64,000 nucleotides of DNA from positions 183,749 through 247,748 of the forward strand of contig VIIQ02000148.1 of the NCBI GenBank assembly GCA_007449985.2, in the 5' to 3' direction. Source of the stretch: Desmodesmus armatus (taxonomy: Eukaryota > Chlorophyta > Chlorophyceae > Sphaeropleales > Scenedesmaceae). Position numbers and translations under genes: made by a program. Numbering within the stretch: the first letter of the stretch is position 1; each line of letters begins with the position of its first letter. Shown piece by piece: positions 56,301 to 64,000 of the stretch. A model generated the notes under the pieces. It was not told the origin of the DNA. It did no database searches and worked only from the letters and a program-made list of their open reading frames with translations.

Positions 56301-59033
56301 CACATGATCAGCCCTGAGGTGGTCGCCCGCCTGAAAGACGCGTTCACATACATGCAAAGCAACCACCCAGACACAATGGCAGCCCTGCAAGCTGGTACGT
56401 TCGAAGAAGAACTACGCCGCCTTGCCTTGAGATACCGCCAGCTGCCCGGCACTAAGGCCACCGAAGCTCAACACTGGGGCCTCCCCCAGCAGCTTAAGAA
56501 CACAATCATGAGCCAAGCTAAGCTTACCCAAGAGCGCTTCTGCAACCCATTCACCGTCCACCCCTGCACGCCCAGCTACTGGACGGCACACGACCGGGAT
56601 CGGGTGTTCGGCGCCAATCACGATGCGTACGCAGTCCGCTGGACAGGGCCATCTCTTGCGGTGCCGGAATTTGATGTGCATATGGCGGTTAAAGCCGTAG
56701 ATTGGGCCATCAGATCAGCTAAAAGCACCACCGATAGCACCCTCACCCTGCTGATTCTCCCGACCTTCTTTGCGTGGGACGGGGTGGACACCGATGACGA
56801 CGCAGCGTACATGCAACTGGTGCGCAGAAACCACGATGTATGCCTCCCGGTATGTACCTTTGGAAGGGAGATGATACAGCTGGACCCCCCGGGATGCCAG
56901 CCGTTTGCAGGCCCCCGCACCCTGAAGTGGAAATTCAGGATGCTAGCAGTCGGCAACCAAACAGGATATGCAGAGCACTTCCCATTCAAAGTCGGTGACC
57001 AGCGTCAAGAAACCTCTTGGTACCGTACCTTCCAAACTGCAGTTCGGGGGGCCCTCGAAGCAGTACCTAACGCCAGTAAGCAGCCAAGAGCCAAGTTCAC
57101 CAAGCTTGAAGATCTATACATGGATGAAGATGCCACTGCAACCCTTGCCAGGTGGGCAAGGAAAGCCAGCAAACGCTTCTGCAAACGCCCCAAGGACAAC
57201 ACCCTGGCCATAGTCCTACCCCGTCCCTTGGCGTATCACACCCCTGCTAGATACTCAGAAACAGGAGACATGCGCAGACTGGACTCTGCGGATGACCCCC
57301 TTGAGTACGAACAACTAGTGCTTGCACACTCAGCAGCAACTCAATCACTGCGTAGGTCCCAAGCAAACCCGCCACCACTTGCCCACGACTGGAAAGCTTT
57401 CCTATACACGGATGGCAGCCACGTGAAAGGGCGGGATATGGAAGGACCGGGCACTGGGGCGGCTGTGCATGTACCCGGAGCGTACAGCCAAACCCTGGCA
57501 GTGCACTGCGCCTGGCAAGGCGAGGGAGCAGACGCCACGTGCAACACAATCTGCAGGGCGGAACTGGCAGCCCTACACGTAGCCCTCACTCAGTTTGGCA
57601 CGACACACACCAGAGTCGATGGCACACTACATGTAGCCACGGACAGTCTGGGATCCATGCACGGACTTGCCAAGATGATCTGTAGGCCTCAAGACCTGAC
57701 AGAGCATCGGCACCGGCAGGTCCTTGAAGCCTTAGCCAATGCTGTACGGGATCACCCTGGTACGATCCACCTTTGGAAAGTGAAGAGCCACGCTGGCATA
57801 ATAGGCAATGAGATGGCGGATGGTACCGCCGTACAGGTGGCCCGCGGGGAACTACCTATTGATGCTCCACCCCCACATACATATGATGTACCGAGTAACT
57901 CGCGCATGCAGATGTATTGGCCATACAAGGAAGTAGACAAGGAACTGCCATCTGGCGTCACCGTGACAGTCACAAAACCCCTGCCAGACATGCAAGCCGC
58001 CCTTAAACAAGAGGCACATGCAGGTGCAAAGCTTGGCAGCACGCCCAAAGATGGCATATATGCCTCCAGTTGGAGGAGCGTGGCCGACAAACTACATCAC
58101 CCAGCCAGTCATGCATTCATGACCAGCTCCAAGGTGGACAGGTACACTCGAAAACTAGTGTTGCAATACCGCTGGGGACTGCTCCCTACCAACAGACTAC
58201 TGCACAAAATTGGCAAGGCGCCAACCAACCAGTGTCCGCTCTGTGGACAGGAAGACGGAGGGCACCACGCCATCAGCGGATGCAAGGAGCTGTCCGCCGC
58301 GTACACGCGCCGCCACAATGACGCCGGCACGGAAATTCTGGAAGCTATCAGCAGAGGCAAGGAAGCAGGAAATGTCTTCTTGTCAGACGTGGGTTACACC
58401 AGAAGAAAGGCCCCATCAGAGGTGCCGGAGGGCATGCAGCCACACCGCTTCATGAGGCACATGGACAATCCGTCCATGTTCAGCCACGACCTTGCGGAGG
58501 CCCTTAAAGGATATCGAGACAGCGTTCCCGACATCATCATGCTGAAATACTTCCCAGACAACAACGAGTGGGTCTTCGACATCGTCGAAATAAAATACTG
58601 CAGGGACACGGACCCGATGCCGCAACAAGAAAGAGCGGCAGCACAACACGCCGCACTGAAAGAACTGATCTTGGCCCACGAGCCCACAGCCACAGTTCGC
58701 ATCGTCACTCTGCTGCTAGGGGCATCAGGTATAATCTACGAGTCCTTCCTGAAAGAAATGCGCGACCTCGGAGTAGGCGGCTCCGCCCTCACATCCCTAG
58801 CTCGACGCCTGCACCACATAGCAGTACGCAACCTCAAACTAATCTGGACACAACGAAGAGCCATCCTCATGGGCCGCAACAAGCGCCCAGGGAAGAAAGG
58901 CAAACGCGACAAGGGACGACGGCCACACAAGCAACACTCCAGGCCTACCCGCCGCAGTACAGCCCAACAAGGCACAAAGCGTCTCCTCGTCAGGTCAGAG
59001 CCGGACCACAGGAAACGTCGCAAAAAGCGATGA
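53304..59033 (+). CDS. LINE-type retrotransposon polyprotein: RT, PHD, methyltransferase-like, RNase H, endonuclease (1909 aa)
   Basis: A single uninterrupted ORF. Residues ~40-335 are a non-LTR reverse transcriptase: PDSWKESTTIMLYKHKG, GFRSKRSTAQQ, LLQADMTEAFDTI (D136), IQGDSLSPFLF and YADD (244-247). Residues 801-850 form a PHD finger, C801-x2-C804, C818-x2-C821, H826-x2-C829, C847-x2-C850, with CDRWYH. Residues ~1078-1190 (FCNPFTVHPCTPSYWTAHDR and LLILPTFFAWDG) resemble the PCIF1-type adenine methyltransferase region, with VPEF where NPPF would sit. RNase H follows with D1370 (LYTDGSH), E1420, D1447 and D1506, all present. Next come a CCHC knuckle (C1644, C1647, H1655, C1660) and PD1743...E1762-I-K1764, the layout of restriction-like endonucleases in R2/Dualen-type LINEs. 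The tail is very basic. No N-terminal AP endonuclease is present, so the copy may be 5'-truncated. The intact frame suggests recent insertion. Confidence 0.92.
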   Translation: MPRSLMRGTLSALVLEAKAGVRGKQALHNIIKLMWTCGLTPDSWKESTTIMLYKHKGTPLELDFYRRIGLEITVYKVWTRMVTFAMADRAERQNMLSASQTGFRSKRSTAQQIEMMAMALEDAYWYKQDIYLLQADMTEAFDTISHDKLLCILYDLGFPTDAIEVVKDLYMGAQTRFQTPHGPTAPIPIDRGTIQGDSLSPFLFILYIEPLLRWLHSGRHGYVPGCLKDSQVPDDQRHTSSITYADDLNALTGSLAKLKHQAKKLSAYTTWGHLVVNHKKTTVTGALHHSQPNKPYDDQRLKEQLEGHITVQGKPITYHHPKTPFRHLGVLLTMNLDYKPQFKATVEQLANAANALKTSWASPSQKLRILKSSLRAAVSHVLTMAPFTSPEIKKLDCILCKIAKQAHGLSVSMSTIGAHEDTAKGGLGCPSLEVEHTIICTQRLTRALNDEGPLGRLTRALMQRQCTATDALSASQLPHVSRYCMRVRQALAMQKARIILKKDGTRQAALDALAPLAASLTKLEAEPSEWDRRLVADIQVLHSVGINTVEHMLCHKRINVLPALAIVSIMGKNKVKPKHIAAWRRVTHYLSTGVPWTEVCRAPPEQASRPLHSDFHRNMQAHWPGNRTMWNNPIPGTHTDLHALSGMHQDLEHQALQARNTTVEYIRSRKQASGPSGKTYRHTVEIADAPVSRRTCTGYRLYTNACKAASSRPPQPGEPPPAQKRMAALGAKYSFTDERIASVKALCSSRTQQQAIVQWAPCVQPGWQIATQEASGYKVHCMTEATPADLQQFGLDTQRPCEYCARPATSTEQTCKICTTCDRWYHTECIQRVHGEDSAETPEPYTCKECHEQQYTAQSLPNDIKLYRVEWKEASEAIPTIRASATPPALRELEELLASQHVHDDSQVKRQKTAMQQRPRVTPPAAERVYDVTIGQAIRKKLVLHTLPINPHADIPPDTHGASGGGCRAYVRPVQYATSAGQIRTKELCCIYGTDGRCEHMISPEVVARLKDAFTYMQSNHPDTMAALQAGTFEEELRRLALRYRQLPGTKATEAQHWGLPQQLKNTIMSQAKLTQERFCNPFTVHPCTPSYWTAHDRDRVFGANHDAYAVRWTGPSLAVPEFDVHMAVKAVDWAIRSAKSTTDSTLTLLILPTFFAWDGVDTDDDAAYMQLVRRNHDVCLPVCTFGREMIQLDPPGCQPFAGPRTLKWKFRMLAVGNQTGYAEHFPFKVGDQRQETSWYRTFQTAVRGALEAVPNASKQPRAKFTKLEDLYMDEDATATLARWARKASKRFCKRPKDNTLAIVLPRPLAYHTPARYSETGDMRRLDSADDPLEYEQLVLAHSAATQSLRRSQANPPPLAHDWKAFLYTDGSHVKGRDMEGPGTGAAVHVPGAYSQTLAVHCAWQGEGADATCNTICRAELAALHVALTQFGTTHTRVDGTLHVATDSLGSMHGLAKMICRPQDLTEHRHRQVLEALANAVRDHPGTIHLWKVKSHAGIIGNEMADGTAVQVARGELPIDAPPPHTYDVPSNSRMQMYWPYKEVDKELPSGVTVTVTKPLPDMQAALKQEAHAGAKLGSTPKDGIYASSWRSVADKLHHPASHAFMTSSKVDRYTRKLVLQYRWGLLPTNRLLHKIGKAPTNQCPLCGQEDGGHHAISGCKELSAAYTRRHNDAGTEILEAISRGKEAGNVFLSDVGYTRRKAPSEVPEGMQPHRFMRHMDNPSMFSHDLAEALKGYRDSVPDIIMLKYFPDNNEWVFDIVEIKYCRDTDPMPQQERAAAQHAALKELILAHEPTATVRIVTLLLGASGIIYESFLKEMRDLGVGGSALTSLARRLHHIAVRNLKLIWTQRRAILMGRNKRPGKKGKRDKGRRPHKQHSRPTRRSTAQQGTKRLLVRSEPDHRKRRKKR

Positions 59034-59082
59034 TTTACACTTTACACCCCCTCCATGCCCTCGGGCTGGAGGGGTCAGGTGG

Positions 59083-59120
59083 GGGGTGTGGTAGTCTAGC
59101 ATGCTAGACATGCACACCCC
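59083..59120 (+). promoter_or_regulatory. 3' UTR hairpin of the LINE
   Basis: GTCTAGCATGCTAGAC (59094-59109) is a perfect palindrome that folds as a six-pair stem with a CATG loop. It is enclosed by GGGGTGT (59083-59089) and ACACCCC (59114-59120), which pair over seven bases. LINE reverse transcriptases often recognise a 3' UTR stem-loop; that role here is inference. Confidence 0.6.
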
Positions 59121-59182
59121 TCTTGCCTTAACGTTACGCCAGTGGTTCGCCATAGGCGTAGTTACTTACTTACTTACTTACT

Positions 59183-59980
59183 GTGAGAGGGTGGATTGCC
59201 CGATGCGGCATCTGCACTGTGTAAAAAAACAGAGTCCTACAGTGTTACTGCACATGTGCTGTACAGCCTGCCGGTGGCTGGCTGGTTGGCATGCCGCAGT
59301 GTTCAGTGTCAGCATGCACCAGTTTGTAAGACACCCACCACCTGCCCTGGAGCTGTCAACATGTTATTATAACACAATCAGGCAGCAGGAGTCGATTGAA
59401 CAAAAAAAGACATGCAAAACAGGGCAGCCATTCATGCGCAAACACATTTGTGCAAGCTACCGCTTGGATACCTGCTGCTCAAACGGCCAGAACAGGTTGA
59501 AAGTTGGCATGATTGCTGGAGCAGCTGCCGCGGCAGCAGTGCCAACAACCCAAGCAGAGCCGACTGTGGCAGCAACAGCAGCAGCAGTACGTGCACGTGC
59601 ACGTAAGGCTTGCAGGCTTGTGTCAAGCACAGCTTTGGCAAACTAGTTTGGAGATTGAGATCAGTTGTATACAGAACCATGCCAACGCTCGACGGTGCGT
59701 AGCCAGAAGCAGCAACTGCCAGGCTGGCACAATCATTGAATGGAGCTCTCTGCCGAAGTGAGGAGCCCTGCAAGGGGTAGAATGACGGCCACATCATCGC
59801 TTCACGCTAGAAAATAATGCAAATGTATTTTGCGAGGCACCGGGTCATTCTGCTAACACGTTGCATAACAAGACGATGTGCTTATCACCGTATAGCTTCA
59901 AGACAGAGACTTGTGCACGTAGTATCTCGAAAGAGTTGATTCAGCCAGTCTCGGGTCAATAGGACCCCTAGCACAGCAGG
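59183..59980. other. Interval between the LINE and the desulfhydrase gene
   Basis: Only short unsupported frames are seen. It presumably holds the promoter and perhaps a transit-peptide exon of the gene that starts at 59981. Confidence 0.35.
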
Positions 59981-62900
59981 ATGTTTCTCCAAATGCAGCA
60001 GTACACCGCACCAGGTTGGGCTGCTGGTCTCAAACTCGTGGTGAGCATACTCCTGGCAGTAGCCGGCCTCGTGAACTTCACTGCTGTGCCTCTCTGGCAC
60101 GCACCAGCTTCTGCATTGTGCTGCTTGTGGTCGCAAAGACATGCACATCTGCACTCACCTGCCTTGTCCAAGCTGTGACGAGGAGGAAACATGCTCAAGC
60201 AACATCTCTTTCACAACTGAACATCCATCCACAGCTGAGAGCTTCTTGGTGTGCCTTGCATGCAGCCCAGCCACAGGTACAACCTTGGCATGCTGCCCAC
60301 TCCCCTCCACAGGTGACTGTGTCTGGGTGGGTAGGGGGTGGGGCGGGGGCATTTGAAGGGGGGGGGGGTATTCATCACAGAAACCGGTGGCATAGAAGTG
60401 TAGGGATGGGTGTGTGTAAACACAAGAACAAGGGATTGGGTGGCCATCAATGGCGAGATGTAAGGGTGGGGGGGGTCACAGGAAGGATGGAGCACGGGGG
60501 GGGGGGGGGGGGGGGGGGGGGGATGGCTTGACGGGGACTAATGCACGCAGTACAAGGCTCTAGTCAACATTTACCGCTGGTTGCAGTATGTTCTGCACAA
60601 GTGTGTTTGCAAGGTGTCAGTGTGGTGCCCTGCATGCCTGACACCAGCCCTGTTGCCCATATTGTGATGATGCCACACCCAAGGCAGCCCAATCTTCACC
60701 CAAAGAATCACCACTCTGATCCCCCTGTGCAGGTTCAATCTGCCCCCTCGCTGCTGCCTGATGGTGTTGAGCTGTGGGTGAAGCGGGACGACCTCAGCGG
60801 CATGCAGCTCTCAGGAAACAAGGTAAGCTCACACTGATATCAAAGCAGTGCCCCTTTCCTCCCCCCCCCCCCATCCACATCCCCCCCCCCCCCCTGGGCG
60901 TCCGGGAGGGGGATATCCTCAGCGGCACGCAGCTCTCAGGAAACAAGTTGCGTCGACACTGATGCCAAAGCAGTGCTGCCATTCTCCCCCCCCCCCCCCC
61001 GCCCCTGACCCCCCCCCTCCCCCTCCCCCCCCCCCCCCTCCCTCTCTCCATGTCTCTCTTCTCACTGTCTCTCTCTTCATACATATGGGGATTGGAACAG
61101 GAGGATCAGAGGCATTGGGCAGGGAGATGTGTACTGGAGGCCACATGTTACAGCTAGATGCACCCCTGATAGCCGAAAGTCAGGATGTCAGCATGTGTAA
61201 CGTATAGCACTGACAGGCTGTGCCATCCTCACCCTAAAGAGCAGTGTGCTATGCTGTGCTGTGCTATGCTGTGCTGTGCTGTGCTATGGTATGATGTGCA
61301 GGTTCGCAAGCTGGAGTTCCTGATGGCAGACGTCAAGCAAAAGCAGCACGACAGCGTCATAACGTACGCACCCTCTGCTGCCCGTAACTGTACTTCCTGT
61401 GTCTGACGTACGTATCATGGCATGGTCACCAATACAGCTATATCGACAGTATATGTCTTTGGTGTCATGTGTACACATTGAGCTTGGTGACAAAGCACAA
61501 GCACGTCACTGCGTTCAAGCTCCTTACCCATTTGAATGACACTTCCAGCAACCATTGTGAAACCAAGCATGCACGCATGCGCATGTTCCAAACCTCGCAC
61601 TCCTCTCCACACATTGTATAGCTCCACAATCAGTTTGTACTGCCTCCTGTGTCCTTGCGCCCCCCCCCCCCCCCCCCGACAACCCCCCATCAGGATCGGT
61701 GGCATTCAGTCCAATCACGCACGTGCTACAGCCGTTGCGTCGACCTACCTGGGTCTGCCGTGCCACCTGATCCTGCGCAACAGCAGGGCTGTTGCTGAGG
61801 CTGACCTGGGTTGGTGGGAAATCTGCTAGTAGAGCGACTGGTGGGAGCGACGGTGCACCAGGTGTGTTGAACATCATACGGCGGGTGTGGTGTGTGTGTG
61901 TGGGGGGGGGGGGGGCTGCTTCTGAGGCTGACCCTGGCCTGGTGGGAAACCTGCTGGTGGAGCAACTGGTGGGGGCAACGGTGCACCAGGTGGGTGCGTG
62001 ACACTTTGCTTGACATGACAACATGACAACATATACAATCCTTGACTAACAGTCAGAAGGTCAGGCCAGGTGTGTGTGTGAGGGGGGGGGATGTTGGGGG
62101 AGGGGTGGGGGTGGGGGGTGGGGGGACCAGGGGGGGGGGGCAGAGGGGAAGGTGCACACCTGATGGTGAGGTTGCTGGTGGCGCTACATTGCGCAGGTTG
62201 GGGTGGGGGTGGGGGTGGCGATCCTGCGCAACAGCAGGGCTGCTGCTGAGGCTGACCCTGGGCTGGTGGGAAACCTGCTGGTAGAACGACTGGTGGGGGC
62301 AACGGTGCACCAGGTGTGTAGACACAGGAACTGTACACACACATGTGTGTGTGGAGGGGGGGTGTTGGTAGGGGCGTTTGTGCGGTGTGTGTGTGTGGGG
62401 GGGGGGGGTGTTGGTAGGGGCGTTTGTGCGGTGTGTGTGTGTGTGTGGGGGGGGGGGGGGTGTTGGTAGGGCGTTTGTGCGGTGTGTGTGTGTGTGTGTG
62501 GGGGGGGGGGGGGTGTTGGTAGGGGCGTTTGTGCGGTGTGTGTGTGTGTGGGGGGGGGGGGGGGGAGAGGGAGTAAGGGGGGGGGGTGTTCACAACACCA
62601 GTTCTTGGTAGATGACGCTAGAACTGGGGACAGTAGGTTGGCAAGTATTAGGCCGTGGCTTCAAGCTTCGTGAGGTTAGGGGTGGGGCTGCTGCTGAGGC
62701 TGACCCCGGCCTTGCGGGAAATTTACTTGTTGAACGACTGGTGGGGGCAACGGTGCACCAGGTGTGTGTGTGTGGGGGGGGGGGGGGGTGTTTGGTGGGG
62801 GGGGGGGGGGAGGGGGGTTGCACACCTGCTGTAGGGGCTGCTGATGATCGCCACATTGCGTCGGTTGGGGTGCACGGGGGGGGGGGGGGGGGTTGACCCC

Positions 62901-64000
62901 AAACTGGTGGGGAACCTGCTGGTGGAACGGCTGGTGGGGGCCACAGTGCACCGGGTGGGGGTGGGTGGGTGGGTGTGGGTGGGTGGGTGGGTGGGTGGGT
63001 GGGTGGGTGGGTGGGTGGGTGGGTGGGTGGGTGGGTGGGTGGGTGAGTGGGTGAGTGGTTGGGGTGGGGGGGGGGTCAAAGCCACTTAAGCGGCAAAAAA
63101 GGAAAGGGTTGATGCATCGTTTGTGACGTACTTCTAGGATGCCTCCTTGGTCACCTGCCAGCCCTGGGTTCACCCCTGGTTGAAATGATGTGGGTCGTGT
63201 CTGAACATGCACCGCTCATGCTGCTGTCAACACCACTTGCACCATACACCCAACTTCTCCTCCCCCGCCTCCTGCTGCTGCTGCCCTGCTGCCGTTGCTG
63301 CTGTTGCTCCACTCTTCATTAGGTGACTACGGAGGAGTAAGCCAGTAAGAGTGCATGAGCCCTGGGCTAAGGTCTAAATTGAAATATGACTGGTTGTGTT
63401 GAAACTTGATTGCGATGATGCTTGCACCCCGTCCTCTTCTTCCCGCTGCTGCTCCCCTGTCTGTAGGTGACCAAGGAAGAGTATGCCGCTAATGGTGCAT
63501 CAGCCCTGGGTTCAGCCCTGTTGCAGCAGCTGAAGGGCCAGGGGCTCAACCCCTACTACATCCCAGTGGGGGGCAGCAGTGCCCTGGGGGTGTGGGGCTA
63601 CCTGCAGGCGGTGGAGGAGCTGAGGCAGCAGTCAGAGGAGATGGGCGTCAGCTTTGATGTCATCGCATCGGTGGGTGAGCGAGGCTAAGCAGGCACACAA
63701 CTCTGCAAGGCAGGGAAGGAAGCAGACGTGCGCTCTGTCACAAGTGTTGGATGCAGGTGAAGGTTTCACACTCACCCCTCCACGTGGAAATGTAGCATCA
63801 CATAACAATTACACCTCACACACTAGCAGCACTGCCGGCACCAGCCTGGAGGTTGTGACTCCCTTGTGGGCTGCTATGAGTCAAATTTTGCCGGTGCTGA
63901 CTCCTACTGATTATGGTTGCGTTCATCCATAGTACTTATTTGTTTCGGCTGCTGGCTGATCATGAATCATTCATGCCCCCCCCCCCCAAAAAAAGTCCCC
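59981..64000 (+). CDS. DCD: D-cysteine desulfhydrase (PLP enzyme), cut by window edge, with frameshifts
   Basis: Recognised exons: 59981-60040 (MFLQMQQYTAPGWAAGLKL), 60266-60312 (HRYNLGMLPTPLH), 60733-60822 (GVELWVKRDDLSGMQLSGNK, with the PLP lysine), 61302-61363 (VRKLEFLMADVKQ), 61694-61861 (IGGIQSNHARATAVASTYLG), and 63467-63674 (VTKEEYAANGASALG, PYYIPVGGSSALGVWGY). These follow the plant enzyme block by block. The family splits D-cysteine to pyruvate, H2S and ammonia, and is close to ACC deaminase. Two one-base losses in C runs break the frame: near 60743-60747 (five C where six fit) and near 61804 (CC where CCC fits). The exon end coding LVGNLLVERLVGATVHQ is present in five copies. The 3' part, from the GSGGT loop on, lies beyond the window. 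Identity is firm; whether this copy is functional is not. Confidence 0.82.
60907..60962 (+). repeat. Partial copy of the PLP-lysine exon with lost donor
   Basis: CCTCAGCGGCACGCAGCTCT and following bases repeat the end of exon 60733-60822 (LSGMQLSGNK becomes LSGTQLSGNK), and the next ~30 intron bases are also repeated. The donor GTAAGC has become TTGCGT. Confidence 0.85.
61800..62954 (+). repeat. Five tandem copies of one desulfhydrase exon segment
   Basis: The segment coding (D)PGLVGNLLVERLVGATVHQ occurs at about 61800-61861 (copy 1, frame broken), 61927-61989, 62221-62313, 62687-62761 and 62892-62954. Copies 2-5 keep the open frame, and all are followed by GTG at the exon end. Copies 2 and 4 have an AG directly before GCTGAC. 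Copy 3 begins further 5' (ILRNSRAAAEA). They are separated by G-rich and GT-rich arrays. Confidence 0.92.
62345..62565 (+). repeat. ~50 bp minisatellite, four copies
   Basis: The unit is a (GT)n run, a G run, then GTGTTGGTAGGGGCGTTTGT. Copies differ mainly in GT and G run length. It lies between exon copies 3 and 4 of the desulfhydrase gene. Confidence 0.9.
62955..63058 (+). repeat. (GGGT)n tract
   Basis: About 25 GGGT units with few interruptions, directly after exon copy 5. It has strong G-quadruplex potential in DNA and in the transcript. It is not the algal telomere repeat. Confidence 0.95.
63323..63367 (+). repeat. Degenerate copy of the start of exon 63467-63674
   Basis: GTGACTACGGAGGAGTAAGC and the next ~25 bases resemble the true exon start GTGACCAAGGAAGAGTATGC at roughly three in four positions. 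It is preceded by a pyrimidine-rich acceptor-like stretch ending in TTAG. It contains stops. Confidence 0.65.

Larger units (their letters stand above)
53270..59182 (+). mobile_element. Non-LTR retrotransposon copy, probably 5'-truncated, with ACTT tail
   Basis: It comprises the 1909-codon ORF, a ~130-base 3' UTR with a hairpin (59083-59120) and a tail of about five ACTT/TTAC units (59162-59182). Short tandem tails are typical of LINE 3' ends. The left boundary is a guess and no target-site duplication was identified. Confidence 0.75.

Noticed and set aside
62955..63058. Telomere-like repeat
   Set aside because: The unit is GGGT, not TTTAGGG or TTTTAGGG, and it is internal to a gene.

Overview
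The window reads as nuclear DNA of a chlorophyte green alga. The support is: many short exons with GTGAGT-type donors and (T/C)GCAG acceptors; TGTAA-type poly(A) signals; very dense CAG/CTG tracts coding poly-Q, poly-A or poly-S; plant-type gene families (an SCL-type SR protein, an FVE/MSI4-type WD40 protein); and a MYND-finger protein of a kind I associate with Scenedesmaceae. The genus is inference. No bacterial operon, rRNA, tRNA or CRISPR array was found.

Layout. 604-2274 (+): secreted Cys-rich protein with a probable GPI-type tail. 2.3-7.9 kb: non-coding, with a ~0.42 kb triplicated repeat. 7930-12244 (-): nine-exon predicted plastid membrane protein of unknown function, with CTG-repeat-filled introns. 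12558-16458 (+): large low-complexity protein, unknown. 17438-21088 (-): complete eight-exon SCL-type SR splicing factor with a 17-nt microexon. 21456-23846 (+): single-pass membrane protein. 23.9-29 kb: gene-poor, with two minisatellites (~60 bp and 49 bp units). 29040-38895 (-): complete 13-exon FVE/MSI4-type histone-binding WD40 protein. 39484-45327 (+): complete 10-exon ULP1-type SUMO protease. 46.0-47.3 kb: reverse transcriptase relic, probably Penelope-like. 48.8-53.0 kb (+): MYND-finger protein with a TIR-flanked insertion in one intron and a frameshift in the finger. 53304-59033 (+): uninterrupted 1909-codon LINE-type retrotransposon ORF. 59981-end (+): D-cysteine desulfhydrase, cut by the window edge.

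Three gene pairs are head-to-head with 313-589 bp between start codons (12.2/12.6, 21.1/21.5 and 38.9/39.5 kb), so each probably shares a divergent promoter. SR splicing, histone binding and SUMO proteolysis are nuclear regulatory functions; no pathway links the genes otherwise.

Two things stand out. First, the LINE ORF joins reverse transcriptase, a PHD finger, a region resembling an inactivated PCIF1-type adenine methyltransferase, an intact RNase H, and a C-terminal CCHC plus PD-(D/E)XK endonuclease, and has a hairpin and an ACTT tail in its 3' UTR. Second, several genes carry partial tandem copies of their own exons, with splice sites, inside introns: terminal WD40 exons of the FVE-like gene, five copies of one exon in the desulfhydrase gene, and one region of the SUMO protease gene. 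Exon models were built by hand from splice signals and phase; nothing was searched.
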